In this document: one piece after another, positions 34,146-47,200 of the stretch
Layout: the number at the start of each line of letters is the position of its first letter
Position numbering within the stretch: position 1 is the stretch's first letter
Assembly (NCBI GenBank): GCA_934045905.1
Contig: OW203762.1
Location: 15,098,345-15,162,344 of the forward strand
Source: Leuctra nigra
Taxonomy: Eukaryota; Arthropoda; Insecta; Plecoptera; Leuctridae
Direction of reading: 5' to 3'
DNA length: 64,000 nt
The notes under the pieces: model-generated
Told to the model about the DNA's origin: nothing
What the model saw: the letters and a program-made list of their open reading frames with translations, nothing else
Database searches by the model: none
Made by a program: the position numbers and the translations under genes

Positions 34146-36218
34146 TAACAATGTGTGTGGCTATCGACAGAGCCACCGACGTTTTCACTGCACTCGTTCA
34201 TATTGCGAAGCTGTAGAGATTCAATGTTGCTTAGCAACGTGATCAAATGAAACGTACTGCCAGGGGTCAAGGTATGAGGTCACGTACTAATTTCACAACT
34301 AGTATGTATGACAATTAACTTAGTTTCGAACAGTTTATACAACAAAATATCTCGTGACAAACAAGTCCATACTTACAAGAAGGATATCAACTGTAAATTT
34401 CATGTAATTTCATAAGACTTATTACCGAATACTGAGGGGCTCAGTTTTCTGTCATTTGGGTTGTTTTTTCAGTTTGCTAACAAACTGTGATTCGTTGACT
34501 TAAAAATTTCAAATTCATTGGAATGTTTAAGATATTTAAATATGTTAATTTATATAAAATTTTATAATCTGGTAATTTATAATTCTAATTTTAATATTAT
34601 ATTATGTTTTATTTAGATTTAACAATCAAATTAATTTTTATTCCTAATTTGAGATATTTTCCCAAACAACGCTCAGGCACGTAGTGTTTGCATTCAGTCC
34701 GTGCTCGCTCATCAACGCGATCAAGCAGAGCGTTTCATTGAAGTTAGTCAATAACAAGATAATAATTACAAATTGATTTTGATTCTAAGATTCAAAACCG
34801 ATAATATCCAGAAAAATATCGTTTTTAAATAAGAATGTAAAAACTTACCTAATTGTTTATACTTATCTTTCTTGTAAAAACATAAAGTGCAAGAAAAAAT
34901 GTCTTCCCTTTCAAAATGACGTGGGTTAAAAATAATGTCTCGCTTCTATCAATATACAAAGTACAACTTGTTTATTTCTGTTTTTCTCATAACTACGCGA
35001 AGTGGAGATGTCCTGTTTTGCATCTAGGATATTAACAAATATCGCACAGTTGCGAAAGTAAGATACTTGTCTCATTCTATGCAGACTCTTTTCATAGCGA
35101 TTACCATATTTTGTAAAAACACATTTTGTGAAATTGTTGAAATAGATTACTTTTCTACTCAAATATGGTTATTAGATTTAAACACAATGTTTTGCAACCA
35201 CTTTACATAACACTTTGCTCTTCTCGTACCATTTTAATAACATATTTTGTGTCGTAATAAAAACACATCAAGTATAGCTGAGCCATTCCTCATTGGACGC
35301 TGTGATTGTGTTGACTAAAACTCAACAATCCGTAGCTTGTTTATGAGGTATTTTAAAATGCAACATAATCCCAGCGCATCCCGTATGGCAAAACCGCATA
35401 CGTTAATGATTTTAATTACCTACCACAACTCTCGTCTATTTATACAGGATCTATTTATTCGCGTTTGGTGAAAATATATTCGTTTAAAACGGATAATGAA
35501 ATAATCTGGGGAACAAAAGTTTTGTTTTTCATGCATTTGGTTTGAATATCTGATGCTAAGAGGTAGAAGAGCATAAGTGCATTTCAATTATACTTCAGTA
35601 ATTCTGACTTTATCCAATCATATTTATAATGGTGACATGAGTCATTGTGTAAGAGATACTTCAATATAACTGCATTTGCTGACAACAGTCAAATGGCAAT
35701 TGATAGAGCTTGATTACGTCATTACGAAATTGTGCATCGCGATTCGTTACGTTCAGTATTATGAAAATATTTGTCAAACAAAATCGAGGAAAACGATTAT
35801 CACTTCTTCTTTGACGAATTTGGTTAGATTGTCTCCCTTTATATCCAAATTCAATTACAGAGCAGCAACTTTCACAACGTCGGCTGGTCTTATAAGTAAA
35901 CATTGGAGATAATATTTATTTATATCTCTATAACTTTGAGCAATTCAAATTATGAATTATTAGAAAAATAATTAGCATACCTAGATAGTGTTTTAGTCAA
36001 TCTTAGACATCAACACATAAGAAAAAAATTGTGCCCAAACTCCTGGAAAATCTAAAAAATAGAGGAATTTCATATTTTCCACAGTTTGTGCACAAGTACT
36101 AAAAAATTTGCTCACTCGAGGTAATTATTTTGATTTTTTGTCGTAAATTGAATGATTCAAATATTATGACGACATTAGAAATATCGACTCCAATGTTTAC
36201 CTACGAGTGCCAGCCGAT
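34146..36218. other. Intergenic AT-rich DNA
   Basis: A degenerate TCAACGCG...GAGCGTTT copy is at about 34710-34735. Nothing else was recognised. Confidence 0.4.
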
Positions 36219-36230
36219 TCTTAATTCGCA

Positions 36231-36695
36231 CCCCACCGATGGCTGCCACCTTAGCGCGGTGGTGGGGTTTGTGTTGGCCAACGATCCATTGCAGCTACGC
36301 CGGCGAGCATATGCTCATGTGTAAGGGCTACCCATACCGGACAGGTCAGTGGTGAGGTCCAGACAAAGAGCAGACAGGGTCGGCCTAACCATGTCCTCCC
36401 TTGAATTTGCGGTCCCCTCCCCTCCCCTCGGGCCGGCCTTCCCCCTCGAGATGGTGATCCCCCTGAAATCGGGTTCCGCCGGCCCGAATCCTCACACCCC
36501 CCGGTCCGTCCCCATTCCTGCCTGGCCTCCCCACCAGTGTTGGACTCCCCCGGATCGGGCCCGTTAGGTCGACCTCTCCCCATGTCCACCACTTATATCA
36601 ACAAAGTTAAATGCAAAAATGCAAAAATTAATGTGCGCAATATAACCTCGTCGTTGACGCGCCGTTAAACCACAATAATCTAATCTAATATAATC
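36231..36695 (+). mobile_element. GC-rich retroposon (SINE or internally deleted LINE) with target duplication
   Basis: TCTTAATTCGCA occurs directly before (36219-36230) and directly after (36696-36707), a 12 bp target duplication that defines a 465 bp insert. It begins with CCCCACC...GGTGGGG, which can pair as a 5' hairpin, and has a GC-rich body. It ends with GACGCGCCGTTAAACCAC and an imperfect AATCTA tail, as in LINE-mobilised elements. A related copy lies inverted at 47730-48020. The open frames on both strands are by-products of its GC content. Confidence 0.85.
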
Positions 36696-36785
36696 TCTTA
36701 ATTCGCATACACTTCCAAGTCTCGCTTATCAACGCATTACACAGAGCGTCTTCCGAGAACTGACATATCTCATGACGAAATATCT

Positions 36786-36960
36786 GCGGTTTCATCTCCC
36801 ACAATGATCCAGACAGACGGTGAGATTCTCCATCTCATCACCACACGCAACGCAGATGAGTTAATGAACGACCTCTCCGACCACACGGGGCTCGAACCCG
36901 CAACCGACGCCTTCACACTTCGTCATCACGTCGGCGGCGTGAAACATTCACCGACGCCGG
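36786..36960 (-). mobile_element. tRNA-like SINE, minus strand
   Basis: On the minus strand GGGTTCGAGCCCC forms a B box, preceded by a GC-rich tRNA-like part with a plausible A box (GTTAGCGCC). The rest of the sequence is a non-tRNA body. Poly-G borders its upstream end. Assigned on promoter boxes only. Confidence 0.4.
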
Positions 36961-36983
36961 CGCTAACTCTCCCGGCGCCGGCC

Positions 36984-37001
36984 GGGGGGGGGGGGGGGGG
37001 G
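36984..37001. repeat. Homopolymer G18
   Basis: Eighteen G in a row, possibly of inexact length in the assembly. Confidence 0.9.
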
Positions 37002-38539
37002 CAACATAGGTGTTATTGTGGTTGGTCGGACATATTGTTACATTACTGTTGCTCTGCGGAGTGAACGCTTTGATCATGTATTGGTCATGTATTGGATCAC
37101 ATGGATTATTCAAGCTGGCAATTGACATAGGAGTCACGCAATTGATTGCCAGTGTTTACTTTTTAACTTGATTTGCGTTGTTATTTTACCTCTATTATGT
37201 GAGTAGAAATACGAAACAAGTCTCGTAATAAAAAGTATTTGTCCAATACCTCAAGTGGAATCATACAACACAATGTCTCGTATTGGACTCGACATTTTTT
37301 AAAATTTATTTATGTTTTCACATTCTTATATAAATATATGATCCAAATATGGATTTTCCACTTTTTATCTTCTCTGATCTAGGAATAAAAAATGTACCTC
37401 ACTCTCACTCTTCATCCAATCGGTTGGTTTCGGTAAGTGAACCTATTTGTGTGTTTCGTCAAATTTAACATTTTATGTCATTTGCAACATATATTTGAAT
37501 TTAATAAACAGTCTCCATAATATTATATTTTATAATAACGAAGAAATTATTTATACTAAATAATTATCAAACCATCAAACCTTCCTTAGATACCTTCGAT
37601 CTGACTCAAATGTAGGTAAAGAAAAATTGAGACATTAAAAAAACTCGGTTAAAATAACGAAACAAAGTAAAGAAAATTCATTCTCATTCGTTTATTTCTA
37701 ATGCAGTGAAGAGTTCCGAAGAAGTCTAGTAAATTACCTCGGGCAATACCAAGACATAATCACAGAATCATACGTTGAATTGAAACGCTTCTTGTGCTTT
37801 CCTTGTCTTCAAATCTCATCGAGTTACGTTACAATACGAGATAAAACTATTGCCAACAACCACCGGGGGAATTTACTTTAATTACTTACTGCAATAAAAG
37901 ATTACTTTTGTAATAATATTCTCTTGGGAATGATGAAAGAGTGGAGGGAATTATTGAATCGATGAAGGATTCAGGTCAGAACAGCCAACTGGCGAACCGT
38001 AATTACACGGTATTTTGTTACACGTTCCACAGGATGAATTATTGATAGTTATCCGAGCTAAACGGGATACTGCCACTGTTTTGTATACATGCGGGAAAAC
38101 AAACACAATCTCATTTTTATCATAATTGTATGTACTGAGTAAACTGACTACAAATACTACGTGTGTTTCATCGAATGATTTGTTTCAAATATAGTAGATA
38201 ATTGAGTGTTGTATTTTAAAGTAACAAAAAGCTTATTGGTTTAGCTTCTTTTCAAGATTACTTCTCAACAAATTTAAAATGTACATTTGTATTGTTTCCT
38301 GTCGTACTTTTCCTTTGTCTGATAACATAAGAGGTTTACATTTTTTAAGTGTAATTGATGTTTTATTACGGATAATTGAAGTACGTTCTAAAAATAAGTG
38401 TACCTACAAGATAATATTTTGGTAGTTCGTGCAAATCTCTATGTAATAAGTGTATCTCCATGATTATCTTATTCAGGTGACTTTGAACGTGATACTTCAC
38501 TTGTTTACGATAGACAAGTGTTATTTTGTAGTATTCGTG
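37002..38539. other. Intergenic AT-rich DNA
   Basis: Nothing recognised. Confidence 0.4.
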
Positions 38540-39593
38540 CCTCAGAGGTAGAAGGTTGTAAGTCCACATTGTTAGAAATAATATGTGTAAATGTTTTATT
38601 TTTAAATTCCGTCAAGTGTTTGTAGTATAATAGGAAACGGTAATCTCGGTAATTTTTTCTAAACACCGTAAGTATTTTAAAATTATTACGTGCGCGTATA
38701 TGACAATAAACGTTCCATGCTAATTTAAAACATTACAAAAGTTTTAACATCCAAAAATTAAAATAAATTGATTCGTGCCACACAATTTACTAATTAAAAT
38801 CTAATTTAATGAACTGATTTACAAAGGGAATATCAAGTACCTGCTATCTAAGACTATTAGTTGTAGAAATTAAAAAATAAATGTATTCTCGGAGATTTAA
38901 ACCCATGAACATCAGTGACAATATAAAATAAATAAAATTTTGTCAGAAATCGTCAATATTCATTAAATATTTGAAGCTAGATTTATTTTCTAAATCTGTA
39001 ATTTTTATACGACACTATTATTATTAAATTGTATATTTATTTTTAACAATCGAATTCTTTTGTTGTGTAAAATGCGCGTATATTTCATTATCACTATTTC
39101 TCTCTACAAACACGTAGATCCAAGCTTTAAAACCCCTCTAAATAAGTAATTTTTCATAATATTAAACACCAAGAAATTTATTAAATTTCTTAAACAATTT
39201 ATTAAACTCTGTGTTTTTCATGTGTTTTCCTGCCAATCACTTTGTTATAAAACTTATTTGCTGAAACTAAACATTTTGTTCCAAACATTCCGCACTTTTA
39301 AACACTTTTGCGCCTTGTAAACAGCAAAATGAGTGTTTTACTTTTAACACATATTTCCTTATTTTAAACATATTTAAATCAATTCCTTTATAGCACTGCA
39401 TTTTCTCGAAATGTGTTGCACACTTTTGGAAGCATTTAATCAAACTCTATCAATTGTAATTTTGACTGATGTCATCTTATACAATATTGAAGACAGAAGT
39501 ATTCTCTATAATTTTATAATACTCGTGTCACCCTTACAAATATGAAGGGTGTATCATTAAAATCATTGAAATTAACTTCCGGCCTCTACCTCT
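38540..39593. mobile_element. MITE-like element with CCTCAGAGGTAGAAGG-type ends, copy B
   Basis: The left end CCTCAGAGGTAGAAGG is mirrored by CCGGCCTCTACCTCT on the right. The right third matches copy A (13992-14234), with shared blocks GTTGCACACTTTTGGA and CAAACTCTATCAATTG. At 1.05 kb it is four times longer than copy A, so it may be a longer family member or have taken an insertion. Confidence 0.5.
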
Positions 39594-40579
39594 TACAAAT
39601 ATTCCAGTAATTCGATAAATGACATTTAATAAATCATATTTGGTGCAACATTTTCTTGAAACATTTTGTCAATTAGATTTCGAAAATACTGTCTCTAAAA
39701 GCACTCAGCAAATCAATTCGTTTATCGCGTTTCTCCTCCTGTAATTGCCGTGTTTCAGCCAAACTGTGAACGAGTATCTCGAAACTGAAGGCATTTAGTT
39801 ATAAATAAAATATGAGAATTAGGTCTCTGAGAGTTCCATGGAAGTTTCTCCTCCTCACACCAGCTGAACTAACTGCCGAGGCGACGCCCATTGATTTCTT
39901 CCGAGTCAGCACAACTTGGTTATTGTTCTAGCTAATGCAGGCAAAGGATTACCTTGCGAGGAGCAGACAGTATTGGAAGACACAAGAGAAAACCTATTCT
40001 CGACGTGTGAGGTCGGAAACAGAGAGAATTCACGTCTAGCTACTGTCAAGACACTATTATAGTCAAGAGTGAAGGATAATATACACAAAATCCCATTTCA
40101 AATATTATTTTATTGTATACTGTTAATCCCATTATGAGCGGATTAATGTATACTGAAGTATGATGAATAATTACATAAACTTTCAGAACACACATAAATG
40201 GAAAAAAGGTAAATGTGATAAAATTTTATTAATAGGCCAGCTATAATATGTTTCTATTCTGCATGATCAAAATGTTTATTACGTTTTGTGTTGTTGATGT
40301 GTTATGTTCTTTTATACACTACCCTGATAAAGGAGAGAAAATGCTATCGAAATCTTTTAATATTCACCTATCTACCATAATATTGTTATTTGATAATAAT
40401 TTATCTATTATCTCAAGCAATGGACTTTTGGCATGCTCTTTTGGACTTTTATGGGAGACTGCTTTTACACTCTTCTACAATGTACTTTATATAATACGTT
40501 AAATACTTTGTAAAGTACGATCCTCGTGTCCGTAAACATGTGTCGGCATAATACCACTTGATAAACCCAATGGTTAATT
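39594..40579. other. Intergenic AT-rich DNA
   Basis: Nothing recognised. The frame at 40248-40502 is AT-rich and looks accidental. Confidence 0.4.
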
Positions 40580-40886
40580 CCCTCTCTTCAGGCACCAGAG
40601 GAGTTTACACAAAAACTGTATTCAAATTTTTTGGTGGATTGGTTAATCGGCAATAAACAAGACTTCATAATACTTCTTACAAAAAGGCTATTTTCAAATG
40701 GTTTATTAACCGGGAAAATTGAGGGACAGAGAAAACCTGGCAGGAGGAAGACTTCTTGGCTCAAGAATATTAGAGATTGGTTCGGGCAGAGCACGAGGTC
40801 CTTGTTCAGAGCTGCAGCATCCAAAGATGAAATAGCAATGAGGATCGCCAACCTTCGATAGTAGAGGGCACGAGAAGAAGAAGATT
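40580..40886 (+). pseudogene. 3' end of a non-LTR retrotransposon
   Basis: The frame ending at 40861 holds the C-terminal signature of a common insect LINE polymerase: G-K-I-E-G-Q-R-K-P-G-R-R-K-T-S-W-L-K, then L-F-R-A-A and I-A-M-R-I-A-N-L-R. It is followed by the usual GGGCACGAGAAGAAGAAGA ending. Only about 75 residues remain, so it is a 5'-truncated dead copy. It ends about 250 bases upstream of the start codon of the acyl-CoA ligase gene. Confidence 0.75.
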
Positions 40887-41133
40887 TATCGGTTTGATGT
40901 GACCTTGGCGGTGATTACAAAACAACTTGGGAGCACAAATTACCCCTCCTTTCCTCCCACACTGATTTTCTTGACAGTGAAGTGACAATGTAAATATGTG
41001 TATAGATGTTTTGATTAGATTTTAAATCTGTTATCTCCATTCTGTCGACATTATTTACAAAGTGAGATAACAACAGTAGTAATTGTGATAATGGTGAATT
41101 AATTAATATCGTGATTGTACATAATTGTCCGGG

Positions 41134-41262
41134 ATGTGTGAGAGGAGCGACTTCATCGTCCGTGGTGCAGATGTGGAGGCTGTGCCGGTCACAGAGACGT
41201 TAGGAGAGCATTTCCTGCGCAGACTCCAGCAGCATGGTGATGATGTTCTTCTAGTGACAGAG
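41134..41262 (+). CDS. Ligase exon 1
   Basis: Residues 1-43, from ATG 41134; donor GTAAGC, phase 0. Confidence 0.8.
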
Positions 41263-44200
41263 GTAAGCATGGACCTCTAAATCAAAGTCATTGATTTCAT
41301 TTCAACAATTTCAGTTCCGTCATTAATTATAAGTCACTCTTTGATTACTATGCTTGACGATGATTTTTTTTTTTTTTTATTTGAAAAACACCATTATGAC
41401 GCCATTATTTGCGAGTTTTGGTATTTTATTCAAATTGAAATTTAAGGCGATTCGACTGAAACCACGTGACTAAAAATATAAATCACGATATTGGCCAAAC
41501 TGCTGCACTCAAAGGGGGAAGCAGGACATTTTCTCATTCAATTAGTGATTCTAGAACTCACTGGGGAATTTGTACCAACATATTTTTGTACCGTATGACG
41601 TTTGAATATTTGAAGATAACGTATCATTCCCGCCGCACCCGCCACTGTACAATCGCCTTAAAACGAAAACCTTTACAAAATGATCAAGGAAATTATCAAT
41701 GATGTCTCAAAATAAGCTTAAAATAGTTCGAAGTCTTGTCCGAATTGGCAGAAAGTTTGTAAAATCGGATACACAAATAAATTAAAGCTAAAAATTAAAA
41801 TGGATGAAGTCTCTTGTATATCATCAACTGTTGGATTTCTCAGGTGGATGGAAATGAGCGGAGCTTGACCAGCGCTCAGGTGCTCCGCTCCGCTCAGATC
41901 TGCTCCGGAGTGTTGCGCGCGCACCACTTGCTGCAGACTGACACTGTCATGGTCAGCTGTGGGAACACCCTGGACTTCATGCCGGTATTGATGGGTGCCT
42001 TCTTTACCGGCGTCGCGATCTGTCCAGTCAATCCGGCCACATACAGAGGTTTGTTAAACAGTCACCAGCTGCTCCGTAGAATCTCATCTTTCTCTCTCCT
42101 GCCTTCTGGAAGAACTCTCCCTTACAGCCTGGATCAAATGCCATTTCTTGCCCATCAATTCCTTCCTCGTCCTCTTCAATTCATCCTCGTTATTCTCAGT
42201 ATCCTGCAGGAAACCTTGCGTCACCAAGTCATCTTCTTTTATTCCTCTCGTGAACGTCGGTTTCTCCCGTATGGGCAGTCATTTCGAGAATAGAGGTTTA
42301 AAATGGACCTATTCTCCACTTTCAATAGAGTTACAAGTCGGTAACATCCAACAACCTCAAATGGATTTGTATACTAGCAATGCAATGGTCGAGAATGGAA
42401 ATACATTAAGTTCCAATTGATTTTAATATTGGGTCTGGTGTACTCTCTGGAAGGTCTAAGGAGAAAGTTAATTCTACATCTAAAGTACAGTAGACTAGCG
42501 TAAACCAAGGTCTACTAAATCTCCGCTACAACTCTCCGCTAGAAGGTCGAAACCTTGGTGTAAACTAGTAAACATAAAAAACACTCCGTGTAAAAATACC
42601 CGCCAAGTCTCTTCAACTATAAAAAAATAGAAGAAATCTAAAAATTCAACACTGAAAAGAAGTGATATCAAAAAATGAGCCAAGTCAAAACTTAATTTTA
42701 AAAACCAAAATATACTTGGCGCATCGTGTATATAAATAGTATAGAAGCACATGCCAAAAATTAAATGTACCTAAATATATATAATATACCTATAATGCCC
42801 TTAAAAACGATGCGCCAAGTATATTTTGGTTTTTAAAATTAAGTTTTGACTTGGCTCATTTTTTGATATCACTTCTTTTCAGTGTTGAATTTTTAGATTT
42901 CTTCTATTTTTTTATAGTTGAAGAGACTTGGCGGGTATTTTTACACGGAGTGTTTTTTATGGGGATATCACTTATTTTTTTAGTTTATTTACACAACTTG
43001 TAACACACATCGGAGCAACAATGACCAATTACTTTTAAAAAATACGCCATTTCCGAATTGGTTAATACGAAAAATTGTGTTTGGTGCTCAATATACCTAA
43101 GCTTAAAGTGATATTCCATGAAGAATTGCGCAAGCTTCGTTACAATCAGTCCAGCCGTTTTCGAGATATGGTATCACTTCCGGTTTTCAAAATGGCGACT
43201 AAAATTACTGCCACATAGAATTTATTTCTATAAATGTTATGTATCATTATAAGCCTTCTGAATATGTAGTTATTGTAGTAAGAGGTCATTTAAATCTAGT
43301 TCTTCATTTTCATGACGTCATTTCCGGTTTCGGTAATAGTACATCTCTACTTTAACTATTGATATTCCATAAAGATGACCGTCTGAATCATTTGGCGCTG
43401 GTTTAATTCCTAACGGTCTAGCTGTTTTCGAGATAATACGTCACTTCCGGTTTCAAAATGGCGGCTTCCTGTTGGTTTTATAAAAAGGCACCTCAGACGC
43501 CAAAAGTGCACATGTGGTGAAAATTTCAGATCGATCGGCTCAGCCGTTTAGGCTGTGGCGGTGATTGCGGTGTTTCCTGATATCATCATCATCATCATCA
43601 GATCAAGATAGGTTTTAAAAGGGGTGTAATTTCACGTTTTTCACGGCCCTCTAGCTCGCAAACGGCATAACATATTGTTCCCTAATTTGGTATATGTAGT
43701 GGGGTGGGCCATAGCTCGAAATTAAGATACATCGCAACAATGTGAGATTTTCTAATTTTAAGATCCAGTAGGCCGAAAATGCCGTGTTGTTGCTTACAGT
43801 AAAAGTGGTTGGTCTGCTCCTCAGTTTATTATGCATATACGGTATGTTGAGTGAGTGTGAGTGTACGGTACGACTTGGCTGGGTGGAGCGACCGCTCCAC
43901 TAGATGTTGTCTTATGAACTCTCTATTTTACGGGACAGCTACCAAGGAACCTTAAGTGTTGACTGCAAAGGAGATTGATTGTGATGAGGTTTCAGAATAT
44001 TCCCGCGGTTTGTATGAAACAATTTCCCGATATAAGCATTAAAACATGCCACGCAGTCATGAGGCCTTGTGCGACACTTCCTATGGTTAATAATTAATTA
44101 TTCGCTTCTAGGTAAACATTACATGGTATTTTGTGAACCAATGTGAACCGAATCCTTCCAGGCGACTTCCCGCACCTCATCGACGTGATCCAACCCCGCC

Positions 44201-47200
44201 TCGTGCTGGCCGACGTCGCCTCCATGCCCGTGATCCTGGAGGCGGTGAAACAGACCTCGACCAAGCCGGCCGTGATGGCCTTGACGGACCTCGCCAGGAT
44301 GTACGAAGACAAGTCGACGTCGGTCGACGACTTCCATCTCGTCATCGTCGACGACCACGAGAGTCACGTCGCTCTGGTGCTCATGACGAGCGGCACGAGT
44401 GGGAGGTCCAAGGGTGTGGAGTACACTGGGTACACGTTCATGCGATTCTTAGTCAATATGACCCTGTAAGTATAAGCTCTAGCTGGGTTCAAGTGAGAAC
44501 AAACCACATGGGCTAGTTGGGGAAACTTTCAAAATGAATCTTGTGGCACTTTGATCGCAAGATTGGATTTAGTGGGGAATTGTCAGTCATTACGATTTCA
44601 TACATTGTGGGTACAGTCATAGTACGTCTAGTCTTTACCTTTATAACCTTTATAACCTTTACCTTTATTTAGCTGTATAGGTACCTTTATAAAACAATAC
44701 CGTTGGTAGCCATATCATGGATGTATAGATTAAACAACAATGGAGCCAATACCAAACTCTACACTTTGATGTTATATTATTGAAATTGTACACAATAAAT
44801 TGTTAAATAAATAAGGGGAGGCTCGATGAGTATTTCCTCAGTTATGGTCGAGCGTAGCAACAGATTTTTCTAAATGGTTCCAATATTATTCCAATAATTA
44901 TCGAGACAATTCTCCAAGGATTCAAGAAGTCAATAATTCTCATCCAATTCGGATCGACGTTCATAAGATCTACCAGAATGTGGGTAATATGAAAGATTGA
45001 TCCTCTAACAAATCTCTCCCTGTTCTACAAGTTTCCCCAGTGGAATGATGACGATGTGCCTCTCCGGACCCTATTGGGCTTCTGGCGTCGTCCACCAATC
45101 GGTCGCAGCGTCGTCGGGAGGAGCACTTGTTCTGCTGCCTCACTTCACAGAGAAAGTCTTCATGGACACATTGCACAAGTACAAGGTATGTGATTGTCTT
45201 ATACTGGACATCTAGTGTCATGATCCTCTTGCTATTGGAAATTAATTCTTATGCGTCTGTTACAAGAACAGTTTATTTGCAATATACGTCAATTTAACAC
45301 AAAAGGAGATACAAAAAATGTCTACATGATAGTAACTGAGAGTAGAGTTTTGTTCGATTAGTGTAAATTGAAATATGTGTTTGTCAAAATAACCGACTCA
45401 ATTTTTTGTTGATCTTCTTTGTCCCACTTCTATGGGAAATAGTGCAAGTTAAAAATGATATATCACGAGTCAAAAGTTTACTCAAGTTATGATAAGAGAT
45501 TGCTTTGTGTAAATACAACAGCGAGATGTGTCAGAGAAGTTGAACAAGAAATTAGCCCCTGATTCAGATTTATCACACTCGTGACGGTTTGAAATCTCCA
45601 AGGAGCATAATTGTGTTGAAGGAATGTTTATGTTTATTTCATCACTAAGATGACAGTAACAATGCACACCCTTGATGTGGAGGCTCTTTCGAAACTTAAA
45701 CAAAATGTACACGATAACATTTCTTGACCTTAACTTTTGTGTCACATTCCCATTTGTCCCACAATTTTGTTTTAGCCACACGAAGCAACTTCTTGTCACA
45801 GAACTTGAGCTCAACATTTATTTTTGAACATGTTCTCACTTATATTAAGAAGTAATATTATTACTAATAAATATTAGTAATATTAATATTATTTAAGTAA
45901 TATATTATTAATGTATATAACATTAATAAGAATTTAACAGTAGATATTTTATGCCACAGTGTATAGTCAAAGAAACTAGATGGTTCATACTCTATCTCTC
46001 TCTGCTCCATATAAAAACATGTTTATGTTATGGGTCAGAGAGAGGCAGAGTATGAATCATATAGTTTCCCTGACTGTACAGTGTTTGCATTCATTGGGTA
46101 ATGGGATGTGTAATGCGTGTTCAACCAAAATTCAGGTAGTGAACTCACATGTGTATCTAGGATTAATTATTGATAGGCATTTCTCTTGGAGTGATCACAT
46201 TAATAATTTATGTAACAGATTGCGCTTAGGCAGTTATAATTTTTATAATTTATGTTCTTTTTTACCGATGAGTCTCATGAAGTTACTATATTCAGCGTTG
46301 GTCGAGTCTATTTTAGCTTACGGAATTTTAGCATGGGGAAATGCATCTGCTGTGCACCTGAATAAAATATATCAGTTGCAGTGCAAGATTTTGAAAATTA
46401 TTATATCTCCAGCTACTATACAGAATAAAAATGTATCGAAGAGTATGTATTTTTCGTATTTACAATTATTAGATATTTCGGATCTTTTTGAATATAAATT
46501 AATTCTTAAACAATATTTTAGCTCAGAGTTCAAAATTCTATATGACTGTGAAGTACAAATACGGGCTAAATCGCAAGGAAAATTTAGAATACCTAAATGT
46601 ATTAATAAGTATGGACAAAGACAGCTTAATTATGAAGTACCCACAATTTTTAATAATTTACCTCAAAATTTAAGAAATTTCGATACATACAATTGTATAA
46701 AAAAGAAATTAAGATGTGGTTATTTACTAGGAATGTTTTTGGTTGAACGGGTATTGATCCAGTTACCTAATGATGACTAATTTTTGAATATGGATTGTTT
46801 CAATATGTATTACTTCCTTATTTCTACTAGGCTGTTAAATCTGATGTTACTTTATTGTTTACGCACTTGGTCATTTTTGTTGTTTCTGTATGCTTATTGT
46901 TTATTTACATTATTTTGTCTCCCACAGACTAGCCTTTTGGCTATGTGGGATAGTTTGTAGATTTGTGTATTTATTGTATTGTGTATAATTGTGTGCAATA
47001 AAAAAAAAAAAAAAAAAAAAAAAAGTGTGCTACAGAAGTGAAATGAACAAGAAGCTCCGTGTAAATCGAACTTTATCTTAGTTTGGAGATAAAAAGGGAA
47101 ACCAGTCGTATGCAATAGCCGAATTATGGAGTGTTTAGAAAGGGCATGCTTTGCATGATGTTATATGAACAAGATCTAGAAATAAAATCAATAACCTAAA

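Noticed and set aside
36251..36592. Glycine/arginine-rich frames on both strands
   Set aside because: They lie inside the GC-rich retroposon with a target duplication and arise from base composition.
41844..42293. Ligase exon 2 extended to 42293
   Set aside because: Similarity to the enzyme family stops at N-P-A-T-Y-R; a donor at 42049 joins in phase with exon 3, while the extension is serine/leucine-rich intron.
42490..42572. Inverted repeat ACTAGCGTAAACCAAGGT/ACCTTGGTGTAAACTAGT next to E2
   Set aside because: A real short inverted repeat of about 75 bases, but too small and isolated to call as an element; it is not part of E2 because E1 lacks it.
45980..46083. First 35 residues of the LINE frame in intron 4
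   Set aside because: They are encoded by the adjacent hairpin, so the frame is open there by chance.
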